Positions 10,358 through 20,209 are shown, counted from the first letter of the stretch. The stretch is 44,190 nt of DNA from Sulfurovum sp. (GCA_026982075.1 JALSHU010000094.1:1-44190); one strand, 5' to 3'. A program made the numbers and translations. The notes: generated by a model not told the origin, from the sequence alone.

Positions 10358-11239
10358 TTATTTTTTTTTGAATAAACCATACTTTTTTCTTTTTTCCCAT
10401 AAACTTTTTCTTGAAATACCTAATTTTTTTGAGAGTTCAGTATCTGGAAATTTATATTGAAAACTGTTTACAATAAATTTAACATAGTCGTCAATGGTTA
10501 AAATTTCATTTTGGTCATAAAGCTTTGAATCGGTGTTAAGTGTAATGGTTTCAAATTCTGACTCCAATCCCGAAGTACTGCAAAGTATAAAGTCATAGTC
10601 TTTTAACAGTTCTAGTAAATATTCTTTATCTGATTTTTTAAGTGTCTGTATTTCTGTAACATAGAGTAGAGATTCGCTTGAGCTAGAGAGAATTTTTTCC
10701 TTCCATGCTTTGTCTGAAAGAGGAACAAAAGCTAAAAGTTTATTTTTTTCTTTTGCATATTCGAAAACAATTTTGTCAACCAATCTATGATAGTTTGTTT
10801 CGATGACAAGAGGTGTAAGGATCTTATCGATACGTGCATCTGTTTTGATTTCTTTGAGGAGGTTTTCCAAATACTCTTCATAGAGTATTGTACGTTTTTT
10901 AAGTTGCTGGAATTCTTGATAGTGTCCTATTTTTCGTATCAATTCCTCAATCATAAATGGTTTGACGATATAGTCTTTTGCCCCTTGTTTAAGTGGTCTA
11001 CTTACTGTATCATTGTTAATATAGTTAACCATAAGGATGATAATTTTGTCTTTACATTGTTTAATCAGTGGTTCAGTCGTTTGTCCAGGCATATTGGTAG
11101 AGAGAAGATAAACGTCTCCATTAGATTTCATTGCTTCTTTGGTTGAGCTATAGATTTCTGTTTCAAAGCTATTTTCATTTAATTTTGAAGCAATGCTTTG
11201 CGCCAAATAAAGTTCATTTTCCACAATAATAATTTTCAT
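10358..11239 (-). CDS. Response regulator: receiver domain, degenerate middle domain, C-terminal Fis-type HTH
   Basis: MKIIIVENELYLAQSIASKL; receiver core with LKQGAKDYIVKPF; C-terminal ELSKKLGISRKSLWEKRKKYGL (Fis/NtrC HTH). Confidence 0.82.
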   Translation of the reverse strand: MKIIIVENELYLAQSIASKLNENSFETEIYSSTKEAMKSNGDVYLLSTNMPGQTTEPLIKQCKDKIIILMVNYINNDTVSRPLKQGAKDYIVKPFMIEELIRKIGHYQEFQQLKKRTILYEEYLENLLKEIKTDARIDKILTPLVIETNYHRLVDKIVFEYAKEKNKLLAFVPLSDKAWKEKILSSSSESLLYVTEIQTLKKSDKEYLLELLKDYDFILCSTSGLESEFETITLNTDSKLYDQNEILTIDDYVKFIVNSFQYKFPDTELSKKLGISRKSLWEKRKKYGLFKKK

Positions 11240-12357
11240 AATTTTTTCCAGTTCATATAATGTAAATTTGCAACTGCATGTACAGTCACACCTTCTTTTC
11301 GTCCTACAAAACCAAGCTTTTCTGCCGTAGTTGCTTTAATATTCACATGGTTTTTTCGTATACCCAATAAGTCAGCGAGGGTTGTCCTCATCTTGGACTT
11401 ATAGGGTAAAATTTTTGGGCTCTCCGCCATGATAGTAAGATCAATATTGTTGATAACATACCCAAAGGATTGAATACGTTTTACAGTATCACCCAAGAGT
11501 ACTTTCGAATCAGCTCCTGAATACAGCTGTTCTGTGTCAGGGTAAAGTTCGCCTATATCACCCATACCTGCTGCACCTAAAAGAGCATCTATAAGTGCAT
11601 GGATAGCGACATCCCCGTCACTATGGGCTTTAAAACCATAGTCCACATCTATAGGCACACCACAGAGAAACATTTCCTTCTTATCCTCAAAAGGATGGAT
11701 ATCTATGCCAAAACCAGTGAGTGTTTTGTTAGATGGAGCATGGAGACATGTTACTTTTTGTAGGTCTTCAAGGGTGGTGATTTTATGTGCTTTTGTTGAG
11801 CCTTCCACGAAGTGTATTCTCTCGCCAAGAGAGGCAATAGCAGAAGAGTCATCAGTAAATAGTGTTTCAGTTTGTAATGCTTTTTGAAGAAGTTTTGTAC
11901 GGGAGAGTTGAGGTGTCTGTATCATTTTGACTTTTTCTCTGTCTATGGGTTGGTTGTCAAGGTAGAGTGTATCGGTTACAGGTAGTATGGGGACAACACA
12001 TGAAGCTTTTTCTTTAGCATCCAAGATACGTTGTATCATATCTGAAGGCACACAGCATCTTGCGATATCAGATACTAGTACGTACTCAGAAGTCACGTAT
12101 GCAAGTGCATTTGTGAGAGAAGCTTGTCTACTGTTACCACCCTGCACATAAGTATACTCAGCAAAGTGTTTCATCGCAGTGATTTCTTCTTGTGTAGAAA
12201 CGATGATAATATCATCAAAAGAACTGATACTTTCGAAGCGTTCTGCCACATAGAGCCACAAAGGGGTATCATCGGTATAAATCCACTGTTTTTTAACATC
12301 AGCAGTAAAGCGAGATGAGCTTCCGGCACCTAAAAGTATTAATGTAGTGTTAGACAA
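11236..12357 (-). CDS. ispDF: Bifunctional IspD/IspF (CDP-ME synthase / MEcPP synthase)
   Basis: N-terminal LLGAGSSSRF nucleotidyltransferase; C-terminal GFGIDIHPF...GVPIDVDYGFKAHSDGDVAIHALIDALLGAAGMGDIGELYPD. Confidence 0.95.
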   Translation of the reverse strand: MSNTTLILLGAGSSSRFTADVKKQWIYTDDTPLWLYVAERFESISSFDDIIIVSTQEEITAMKHFAEYTYVQGGNSRQASLTNALAYVTSEYVLVSDIARCCVPSDMIQRILDAKEKASCVVPILPVTDTLYLDNQPIDREKVKMIQTPQLSRTKLLQKALQTETLFTDDSSAIASLGERIHFVEGSTKAHKITTLEDLQKVTCLHAPSNKTLTGFGIDIHPFEDKKEMFLCGVPIDVDYGFKAHSDGDVAIHALIDALLGAAGMGDIGELYPDTEQLYSGADSKVLLGDTVKRIQSFGYVINNIDLTIMAESPKILPYKSKMRTTLADLLGIRKNHVNIKATTAEKLGFVGRKEGVTVHAVANLHYMNWKKL

Positions 12358-12401
12358 AAATATTCCTAATTATTATCTCTATATGTATCAAATAGTAACG
12401 C

Positions 12402-12447
12402 ATTATACACAGGTATAGCTTTATACTTTCTTTTGTCTCAGACAAAA
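12402..12447 (-). promoter_or_regulatory. Putative ispDF promoter (-10 TATAAT on minus strand, 12402-12407) with upstream palindrome TTTTGTCTCAGACAAAA (12431-12447)
   Basis: Perfect 8+1+8 palindrome between divergent ispDF and mrp. Confidence 0.45.
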
Positions 12448-12544
12448 TTTATCTTAAACTAGTGAGATATAGACGTATCTTTCAATCTAATTTAAGATTT
12501 AGGTGGTATAACTCCTTATGAACAATTACGAAAATAGGAATTAA

Positions 12545-13759
12545 ATGATGACAGAAGAAAATGTATTAGAAGCATTAAAGAATGTAATTTATCCAGGATT
12601 TACGAAAGATATTGTAACTTTTGGATTTGTAAAAGATATTGTTGTTGAAGAGAAGACTGTAGGAATTATGTTAGATATAACATCATCAGCAGAAGAACTA
12701 CACGAAGAACTTAAAACCAAAGCAACTGAAGCACTCAAAAAAGCAGGTTTTGAAGAAATTCATGTCAATATTACAGCACCTCAAGCACCAAAACAGATGT
12801 CTAATTCTGTAAGTGGTAAAAATATTGCTCCACATATCAAAAACTTTGTGATGGTAAGTTCAGGTAAAGGTGGTGTTGGTAAATCTACTACTTCAGTGAA
12901 CTTGGCTATTGCTCTTGCAATGCAAGGTAAAAAAGTAGGTCTTCTTGATGCAGATATCTATGGACCAAATATTCCACGAATGATGGGAGTAGATGGACAA
13001 AAACCAGAAATAGAAGGGAATAAGCTTCAGCCACTTAAGGCCTATGGTGTTGAAATTATGTCTATGGGTTCTATTATGGAAGAGGGTGTTGCACTTATCT
13101 GGAGAGGTTCTATGATTATGAAAGCCATTGAGCAGTTCTTAAGAGATATTTTATGGTCTGAACTAGATGTACTTGTTATTGATATGCCTCCAGGAACTGG
13201 TGATGCACAGCTTTCACTCGCACAATCTGTACCTATTACTGCAGGTATTACGGTGACCACACCTCAAGAAGTCTCTTTAGATGATTCTAGACGTTCACTG
13301 AATATGTTTAAAAAACTTGATATTCCAACTGCGGGTATTATAGAAAATATGTCAGGATTTATTTGTCCTTCATGTGATGAAGAGTCAGATATATTTGGTA
13401 TGGGTACAAGTGCTGCAGTTGCAAAAGAATTTGAAACTGAACTTATGACACGCATACCAATAGAGCCAGCTATTAGAATAGGTGGAGACACAGGTATGCC
13501 CGTAGCCTACCATAAACCAGACTCTGAGACAGGTAAACGTTATCAAGAAGCTGCAACTAAACTATGGGAATTTATAGACAAAGTAAATGCTGAAGGTGGA
13601 GCAGATAACTCAGGTGTTCAACCTACAACCCCTCCTGGTGTTTCTGCATGTAGTACAGGTGGAGCAGCAGCGACTCCTGCAAAAGAAGTACCAGAAACAA
13701 AGGCACCTGCTAAAGCAGCAGAGGGCGAAAGCTGTGGTACAGGCTGCGGCTGCCACTAA
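12545..13759 (+). CDS. mrp: Mrp/ApbC-type Fe-S cluster carrier P-loop ATPase with Cys-rich C-terminal tail
   Basis: SSGKGGVGKSTTSVNLAIALA, DADIYGPNIPRMMGV, DMPPGTGDAQLSLAQ, CPSC; tail ends CGTGCGCH. Confidence 0.95.
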   Translation: MMTEENVLEALKNVIYPGFTKDIVTFGFVKDIVVEEKTVGIMLDITSSAEELHEELKTKATEALKKAGFEEIHVNITAPQAPKQMSNSVSGKNIAPHIKNFVMVSSGKGGVGKSTTSVNLAIALAMQGKKVGLLDADIYGPNIPRMMGVDGQKPEIEGNKLQPLKAYGVEIMSMGSIMEEGVALIWRGSMIMKAIEQFLRDILWSELDVLVIDMPPGTGDAQLSLAQSVPITAGITVTTPQEVSLDDSRRSLNMFKKLDIPTAGIIENMSGFICPSCDEESDIFGMGTSAAVAKEFETELMTRIPIEPAIRIGGDTGMPVAYHKPDSETGKRYQEAATKLWEFIDKVNAEGGADNSGVQPTTPPGVSACSTGGAAATPAKEVPETKAPAKAAEGESCGTGCGCH

Positions 13760-13782
13760 ATCACCTCATTTCACTATTTATT

Positions 13783-14032
13783 TGACCAAATTGCTTTATT
13801 GTGTTTGGTCATGCCTGGCACTAAATGCCAATACCCCGTTGCTAAAGTGTAAGAGGGGGTATAAGATACTATCCTTACACTCCCTTTCTCCACTCACACA
13901 ATCCGATTACATCTACAGTAAACCCAGAAGATTTAGAATTTCCACATGATTTGATGCCATCTTCTCTTGAAGGTGGTATATTTCTCAGTAAGGTACAGCA
14001 TGTACGTTCCTTCGTTATCTACCACCCTTCAA
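13783..14032. other. Intergenic block of consecutive inverted repeats (possible structured RNA or terminator/attenuator array)
   Basis: TGACCAAA/TTTGGTCA (13783-13811); TGGCA-CTAAA-TGCCA (13816-13830); AGTGTAAG/CTTACACT (13846-13881); TTGAAGGTGGTA/TACCACCCTTCAA (13967-14032). Confidence 0.5.
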
Positions 14033-14306
14033 AACAAACCTAAGAATCATGAAAGTAAAACTTTCTATGTTTCTTCCTTCACTTTATATATTGCATAGAA
14101 ATCTCAATGGCTAGAATACTTGATTAATTATCCCAAAATAAGAGAAAAATATTACTATAGATACTTCAATTTTTACTAAACAATACTTTTTTAAAATATA
14201 ATAATAGGTAAATCTATAGATTTACTTGACATTAATATTTTATTTTACTATACTTGCACCAATCAAAGCATTTAGAGACTTTGAAATAAAACAATGGAGA
14301 GTATGT

Positions 14307-14453
14307 ATGAGATACAAAGCAAACGAAACAAAAAAAAGACCTATAGAAGCTCCATTGATGATGCGCAGAGTTATATTTTACATAAAAAACCGAGTCAAGG
14401 TTTTCGTTTCATGGATTGAAAATCGTTTAAACATTGAAATTAGATCGTTATAG
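14307..14453 (+). CDS. 48-aa basic small protein (hypothetical)
   Basis: ATG with GGAGA RBS; MRYKANETKKRPIEAPLMMRRVIFYIKNRVKVFVSWIENRLNIEIRSL; stop 17 bp before the DUF2061 gene. Confidence 0.5.
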   Translation: MRYKANETKKRPIEAPLMMRRVIFYIKNRVKVFVSWIENRLNIEIRSL

Positions 14454-14470
14454 GAGAAAGGATAATTGAC

Positions 14471-14701
14471 ATGCATGAAAAAGCGTATAGATCGATAGTC
14501 AAAACAATCTCTTGGAGAGCGCTAGGAACATTGGATACGATTGTTATTTCTTATCTTATCACTGGCAGTTTAGTTATGGCTGCTTCTATCGGTTCTATTG
14601 AGTTGGTTACTAAAATGATCTTATATTATTACCATGAAAGAGCATGGAATAAAATCAACTTAGGTAGGTATGAACCAACCAAAGATGATTATGTGATTTA
14701 G
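14471..14701 (+). CDS. DUF2061-like small membrane protein
   Basis: KAYRSIVKTISWRALGTLDTIVISYLITGS...IELVTKMILYYYHERAWNKI. Confidence 0.88.
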   Translation: MHEKAYRSIVKTISWRALGTLDTIVISYLITGSLVMAASIGSIELVTKMILYYYHERAWNKINLGRYEPTKDDYVI

Positions 14702-14710
14702 GAGAGAAAG

Positions 14711-15412
14711 ATGCAAGTACTGATAGATAGTATTAACAAGTCGCTTCAAAATGCAACTGCGCGAGAAGTACTGGAGTATTTTTTAAAGAGGTATAACAAT
14801 AAAGTATCTCTTTCATCAAGTTTTGGTGCAGAAGATCAGGTTTTAGCCGATTTAATGCTCAGTATTGATAAGAAGGCTCAGATATTTACACTGGATACGG
14901 GGCGTTTACATCCAGAAACCTATGATGTTATGGATGCAACAAATTTAAAATATAACATTAAGGTAGATGTCTATTTCCCAAGGACCCAGAGCGTTGAGGA
15001 ACTTTATCAAACACAGGGGATTAACGGGCACTATGAAAGTGTGGAGAAAAGAAAAAATTGTTGTTTTATACGAAAAATTGAACCTTTACAACGGGCATTA
15101 GCGGATGTTGAAGTATGGGTAACAGGACTTAGAAGTGAACAAAGTGTTACGAGAACACAGATGCCTTTGGTGGAGTATGATGAGAATTTTAAAGTAATTA
15201 AAGTCAATCCTCTCATACATTGGAGTGAAGAAGATGTTTGGGATTACATTAAAAAACATCATGTGCCTTATAACAAATTACATGACCTTGGTTTCCCAAG
15301 TATTGGGTGTGCACCCTGTACAAGAGCTGTAAAAGAGGGTGAAGATGTGAGATCTGGTAGATGGTGGTGGGAAAATCCCGAACATAAAGAGTGTGGTTTA
15401 CACAAGCAATAG
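14711..15412 (+). CDS. cysH: Assimilatory adenylyl-sulfate (APS) reductase, CysH family
   Basis: SSSFGAEDQVL, TLDTGRLHPETYD, CCFIRKIEPL, TGLRSEQS, GCAPCTRAV, ECGLH; the CC...CxxC set marks Fe-S APS-type enzymes. Confidence 0.93.
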   Translation: MQVLIDSINKSLQNATAREVLEYFLKRYNNKVSLSSSFGAEDQVLADLMLSIDKKAQIFTLDTGRLHPETYDVMDATNLKYNIKVDVYFPRTQSVEELYQTQGINGHYESVEKRKNCCFIRKIEPLQRALADVEVWVTGLRSEQSVTRTQMPLVEYDENFKVIKVNPLIHWSEEDVWDYIKKHHVPYNKLHDLGFPSIGCAPCTRAVKEGEDVRSGRWWWENPEHKECGLHKQ

Positions 15413-15424
15413 TAGGAGCAAAAT

Positions 15425-16351
15425 ATGACGAAAAAAGAACCAATAAGTACAGAACGACTAACCCATTTAAGACAGCTTGAAGCTGAGTCCATACACATCA
15501 TGAGAGAAGTGATAGCAGAGTTTGACAACCCTGTGATGATGTATTCTGTAGGTAAGGATTCTGCTGTGATGTTGCATCTTGCGCTTAAAGCATTTGCACC
15601 AGCAAAACTACCTTTTCCTTTGTTACATGTAGATACTACATGGAAATTTAAAGAGATGATTGCGTTTAGAGATCAGCGTGCCAAAGAAGAAGGTTTTGAA
15701 CTTTTGGTACATACCAACCCAGAAGGTCTTGCACAAAATGTTGGGCCATTTACACATGGTTCAGCTGTGCATACAGATATTATGAAGACGCAAGCGCTTA
15801 AACAAGCACTCAATAAATATAAGTTTGATGCCGTGTTTGGTGGTGCCAGACGTGATGAAGAGAAGTCTAGAGCTAAGGAGAGGATTTACTCTTTTAGAGA
15901 TAAAAATCATAGATGGGACCCTAAAAGTCAAAGACCAGAATTATGGAATGTCTACAATGCAAGAGTGCATAAAGGAGAGTCTATTCGGGTTTTTCCTATC
16001 TCAAACTGGACAGAACTTGATGTGTGGCAGTATATTTACCTTGAAGGTATACCTATTGTGCCACTCTATTTTGCAGCCAAGCGTCCTGTAGTAGAGTATG
16101 AGGGAACAAAGATTATGGTAGATGATGAGAGAATGCCTAAAGCGTTAAGAGAAAAAGCCAAATTAGAAACTGTACGGTTTAGGACACTAGGATGTTATCC
16201 ACTCACAGGTGCAGTAGAGTCAACAGCTACGACATTACCTGAAGTGATTCAGGAGATGCTCTTGACTAAAACTAGCGAGAGAGAAGGAAGGGTCATAGAC
16301 AATGACTCAGCAGGATCAATGGAAAAGAAAAAAATAGAGGGGTACTTTTAG
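15425..16351 (+). CDS. cysD: Sulfate adenylyltransferase subunit 2
   Basis: [49 protein letters not shown]. Confidence 0.96.
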   Translation: MTKKEPISTERLTHLRQLEAESIHIMREVIAEFDNPVMMYSVGKDSAVMLHLALKAFAPAKLPFPLLHVDTTWKFKEMIAFRDQRAKEEGFELLVHTNPEGLAQNVGPFTHGSAVHTDIMKTQALKQALNKYKFDAVFGGARRDEEKSRAKERIYSFRDKNHRWDPKSQRPELWNVYNARVHKGESIRVFPISNWTELDVWQYIYLEGIPIVPLYFAAKRPVVEYEGTKIMVDDERMPKALREKAKLETVRFRTLGCYPLTGAVESTATTLPEVIQEMLLTKTSEREGRVIDNDSAGSMEKKKIEGYF

Positions 16352-16352
16352 G

Positions 16353-17762
16353 ATGTCAAATCAAGAAACAAAAATAGCTACAGATATTGTAAGCTATTTA
16401 AAAGAGCATGAAAACAAACAATTATTGAGATTTATCACTTGTGGTTCAGTAGACGATGGAAAGTCTACCCTTATAGGTAGACTTTTGCACGACTCTAAGA
16501 TGATATTTGAAGACCAGCTTGCAGCCATTAAAAAAGACAGTAAAAAAGCAGGAACGACAGAAGGTGAATTTGACCTTGCTTTACTTGTAGATGGTTTACA
16601 AAGTGAACGAGAACAAGGCATTACTATAGATGTGGCATACAGATATTTTACAACAGATAAACGCAAGTTTATCATAGCTGATACTCCAGGTCATGAGCAA
16701 TATACACGGAACATGGCAACAGGTGCTTCCACCGCAGATCTGGCTATTATTTTGATAGATGCCAGACATGGAGTGCAAACACAAACAAAACGACATTCAT
16801 TTATAGCACAGTTACTTGGGATAAAACATATTGTTGTGGCTGTAAATAAAATGGATTTGGTTGATTTCTCAGAAGAAAAATATAATGAAATTTGTGAAAA
16901 CTATTTACGTTTTGCAAAAGAAGTAGAGTTGACAGAAGATATTACGTTGATCCCACTTTCTGCACTCAATGGTGATAATGTTGTCAATTTAAGTGATCAG
17001 TCTCCCTGGTATAAAGGTGAAACCTTAATGCATATACTTGAGACAATAGAGATTGATCAAGACAGAGACTTGGCACACTTTAGGATGCCTGTACAGTATG
17101 TCAACAGACCCAACTTGAATTTTAGAGGTTTTTGTGGAACGGTTGCTTCAGGGATTATAGAAGTGGGCGATGCCATAACGGTTTTACCTTCAGGTAAAAG
17201 TTCAACCATTAAAGAGATAGTCACGTATGATGGAAATTTAGAGTATGCTTATGCACAGCAAGCCATTACCCTCACATTAAATGATGAGATAGATATCTCA
17301 CGTGGAGATGTGATAGTTAAAAGTGATGAACAACCTGACCAGGCAAAAAACCTGGATGTAGATATTGTATGGATGAGTGAAGAACCGCTTATCAAGGGAA
17401 AACAGTATTTTATCAAGAGAGCGTCAACACAGACAGTTGGTACTATTGATCATTTTTATTATAAAACAGATGTTAATACTTTAGAGCAGTCAACAACCAA
17501 TGTTTTAGAGTTAAATGAAATAGGAAGAGCCAAATTAGATTTAGAGCAAAGTATCGCGTATGATTCCTATGATCACATTAAGACTATGGGTGCATTTATA
17601 GTCATTGACAGGATTACAAACAACACCGTAGGTGCAGGAATGATACGTAATAAATCAGAAGACCAAAGTAAAAAAGAGTCAGCATATTCTGATTTTGAAA
17701 TAGAGTTCAATGCACTGGTTAGAAAACACTTTCCACATTGGGAAAGTAAAATTATCACATAG
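16353..17762 (+). CDS. cysN: Sulfate adenylyltransferase subunit 1 (GTPase), no CysC fusion
   Basis: [42 protein letters not shown]; 469 aa. Confidence 0.96.
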   Translation: MSNQETKIATDIVSYLKEHENKQLLRFITCGSVDDGKSTLIGRLLHDSKMIFEDQLAAIKKDSKKAGTTEGEFDLALLVDGLQSEREQGITIDVAYRYFTTDKRKFIIADTPGHEQYTRNMATGASTADLAIILIDARHGVQTQTKRHSFIAQLLGIKHIVVAVNKMDLVDFSEEKYNEICENYLRFAKEVELTEDITLIPLSALNGDNVVNLSDQSPWYKGETLMHILETIEIDQDRDLAHFRMPVQYVNRPNLNFRGFCGTVASGIIEVGDAITVLPSGKSSTIKEIVTYDGNLEYAYAQQAITLTLNDEIDISRGDVIVKSDEQPDQAKNLDVDIVWMSEEPLIKGKQYFIKRASTQTVGTIDHFYYKTDVNTLEQSTTNVLELNEIGRAKLDLEQSIAYDSYDHIKTMGAFIVIDRITNNTVGAGMIRNKSEDQSKKESAYSDFEIEFNALVRKHFPHWESKIIT

Positions 17763-17771
17763 GATAAGATT

Positions 17772-19373
17772 ATGGCTAAAGAAACAGCAGCACAACGCAT
17801 AGAAAGAATAAAAAGAGAAAAAGATGGTTTGTCTGTCTTGTCAGATATTAAAGCATATGCCAAAGGTGAAAGGGAAATTGATCCAGAAGACATAGATAGA
17901 TTTAAATGGTATGGGCTTTATACACAGAACAAGAATCTGCAAGACGATGATGATGAAAATTTGTACTTTATGTTGAGACTTAAAGTAGAACATGGCTCAG
18001 TTAACATAGAACAGCTTAGATGTGTATCTAACATAGCTAAAGAATTTGGAAGAGGTACAGCAGACTTTACAACAAGGCAAACGATACAGATACATTTCCT
18101 TCATGTCTCGGCATTGCCTGAGATATTTGACCGGCTTAAAAGTGTAGGACTTAGTTCTATTTATGCTGCTGGAGATGTCCCTAGAAATGTTGCTACTTGT
18201 CCAGTCTCAGGCATAGACCATGAGGAGATTGTAGATACAACTGATTTAGCTGTTCAAATTAATGACTATTTGCGTGCGAACAAGACACTTGTGAATTTGC
18301 CACGAAAATATAAAATAGGTATCTCAGGATGTGCAAAACACTGTATGGGGCATGAAATACAAGATTTGTCATTTACAGGTGTAAACATTAATGGTGAGAT
18401 ACTTTTTGATGTCAGTGTGGGTGGAGGTCTTGGATCGAACAAACAAATAGCACTACATCTTGGATATATCAAAGCAGAAAATGTGCTTAAAGTGACACAA
18501 GTTGTCTCTGAGACCTACAGAGATGACGGTCTTAGAAAAAGCAGAAGAAAAGCGAGATTAGGACACCTTATCGATGAATGGGGTATAGAAAAATTTAGAG
18601 ATGTGATAGAAGAGAAGCTGGGATTTCCTTTTATCGTAAAACCAGTACAGTCATACACACCTTATGCAAAAAGAGAACATTTTGGTATACATGCCAGTAA
18701 AGAACAAGGTAAATCATATGTTGGTTGTGCGGTCAACGGTGGGCATATAGGTGCTGAAGGATTATCAAATATTGCGGATGTTTTGGAGAAATTTGGTGCA
18801 ACGACTATTAAGATAACCAATACACAAAATTTTGTGATAAAAGATGTACCTAATGCCCACACAGAAGCTTTATCTGAAGCATTGAAAGTGTTTGACATTG
18901 AAGTACACCCAAGTCCTTTTAAAGCAAGAACTATCTCATGTACGGGTATGAGATTCTGTAAGTTTGCCATAGCTGAGACGAAGAATCAAGCCATTGAATT
19001 GGCATCTTATTTGGAACAAGAATTTCCAGATTTTGAAGAAAATGTTTCTATCTCTCTCAATGGTTGTCCAAACTCCTGTGCGCACCCACATGTTGTTGAC
19101 ATTGGACTTTTGGGTGCCAAGGTAAAAAATGAAGAAGGAAAGTCTGTCCCTGGATTTGAAATCATTTTAGGAGGAAACTTAGAAGGTGAAGTGTCTAATT
19201 TTGGTTTAAAAACAGGTATTAAAATTTTGCCAGAAGATGTGAATTTAACAGTGCAGAAGATTATTAACCAGTACATTCGTAGTGAACAAAACGGACTCAA
19301 TAGATTTTTAAAAGAGAATATTGACAATGAAGCATTTATCCACTCACTAAGCCCTACAAAGGAAGCATTATGA
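17772..19373 (+). CDS. Ferredoxin-type siroheme sulfite/nitrite reductase
   Basis: Siroheme/4Fe-4S motif CTGMRFCKFA...NGCPNSCAHP; TRQTIQIHF; sits in the cys operon. Confidence 0.88.
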   Translation: MAKETAAQRIERIKREKDGLSVLSDIKAYAKGEREIDPEDIDRFKWYGLYTQNKNLQDDDDENLYFMLRLKVEHGSVNIEQLRCVSNIAKEFGRGTADFTTRQTIQIHFLHVSALPEIFDRLKSVGLSSIYAAGDVPRNVATCPVSGIDHEEIVDTTDLAVQINDYLRANKTLVNLPRKYKIGISGCAKHCMGHEIQDLSFTGVNINGEILFDVSVGGGLGSNKQIALHLGYIKAENVLKVTQVVSETYRDDGLRKSRRKARLGHLIDEWGIEKFRDVIEEKLGFPFIVKPVQSYTPYAKREHFGIHASKEQGKSYVGCAVNGGHIGAEGLSNIADVLEKFGATTIKITNTQNFVIKDVPNAHTEALSEALKVFDIEVHPSPFKARTISCTGMRFCKFAIAETKNQAIELASYLEQEFPDFEENVSISLNGCPNSCAHPHVVDIGLLGAKVKNEEGKSVPGFEIILGGNLEGEVSNFGLKTGIKILPEDVNLTVQKIINQYIRSEQNGLNRFLKENIDNEAFIHSLSPTKEAL

Positions 19374-20167
19374 GTAGATTTAAATTACCAATTTCTCTAG
19401 AAATAGGGATTCAAAATTCATCACAGGTCTTTTTGATAGGATGTGGGCTTGGTGATGTAGAGCTGTTAACAATTAAAGCATATAATTGTATCCAGACTGT
19501 AGATGTCATTTTATATGATTATTTAATTTCAGAAGAGATTATGCAGATAGTGCCACCAAGTACTGTGCAAATCTATGTAGGAAAAGAAAAAGACAATCAC
19601 TCTAAACCACAAGAAGAAATCAATGCACTTATACTTGAGTATGTGAAAAAAGGATATACTGTAGCCAGACTTAAAAGTGGAGATCCTTTTATTTTTGGCA
19701 GAGGTGCAGAAGAGTTACTGTATCTAACGCAAGAAGGCATCAAAACAGAAGTGATACCTGGTATATCTTCATCTATTTCTGCTCCATTAATGGCGAACAT
19801 ACCAGTCACAGCTAGAGGATATGCGAGTTCTTTTACTGTGGTATCAGCGCATTTAAAAGGCAGTAAAATCAATCTTGATTGGATTGATTTATTGCATAAA
19901 AAGAATCATACTGTTGTGGTACTCATGGGGCTAAGTTGTATTGAAAAGATTGTAAAGGAAGCTAAGAATCAAGGGGTTGAATTGAGCAAACCTGCTGCCA
20001 TTATTTCAAATGCAAGTAGAGCAAATCAATCGGTTCAACTATGTACACTCCAGAGTGTGGAAGAGAAAGCATTAGATGCATTAAAGCCAGCTATTCTTGT
20101 TTTTGGAGATGTTGTACATTATCTAAAAGTATTGAATACAACTTCTACACATAGGGCAGAAGTTTAA
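19370..20167 (+). CDS. cobA: Uroporphyrinogen-III C-methyltransferase (SUMT)
   Basis: VFLIGCGLGDVELLTIKAYNCIQTVDVILYDYLIS, RLKSGDPFIFGRGAEE, VIPGISSS. Confidence 0.93.
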   Translation: MSRFKLPISLEIGIQNSSQVFLIGCGLGDVELLTIKAYNCIQTVDVILYDYLISEEIMQIVPPSTVQIYVGKEKDNHSKPQEEINALILEYVKKGYTVARLKSGDPFIFGRGAEELLYLTQEGIKTEVIPGISSSISAPLMANIPVTARGYASSFTVVSAHLKGSKINLDWIDLLHKKNHTVVVLMGLSCIEKIVKEAKNQGVELSKPAAIISNASRANQSVQLCTLQSVEEKALDALKPAILVFGDVVHYLKVLNTTSTHRAEV

Positions 20168-20203
20168 AAAACCTAATTTATGTATAATTAAAGTAGGTTT
20201 TTA
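20166..20203. terminator. Bidirectional Rho-independent-type terminator
   Basis: AAAAACCTA (20167-20175) / TAGGTTTTT (20194-20202) between convergent genes. Confidence 0.7.
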
Positions 20204-20209
20204 ATGAGA

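Noticed and set aside
13587-13949. 120-aa plus ORF overlapping the mrp 3' end
   Set aside because: Shifted frame of mrp rich in K/Q, running into hairpin-rich non-coding DNA.
14226-14453. 75-aa version of the small ORF with upstream alternative start
   Set aside because: The RBS-preceded ATG at 14307 is better placed; the upstream extension lacks an RBS.
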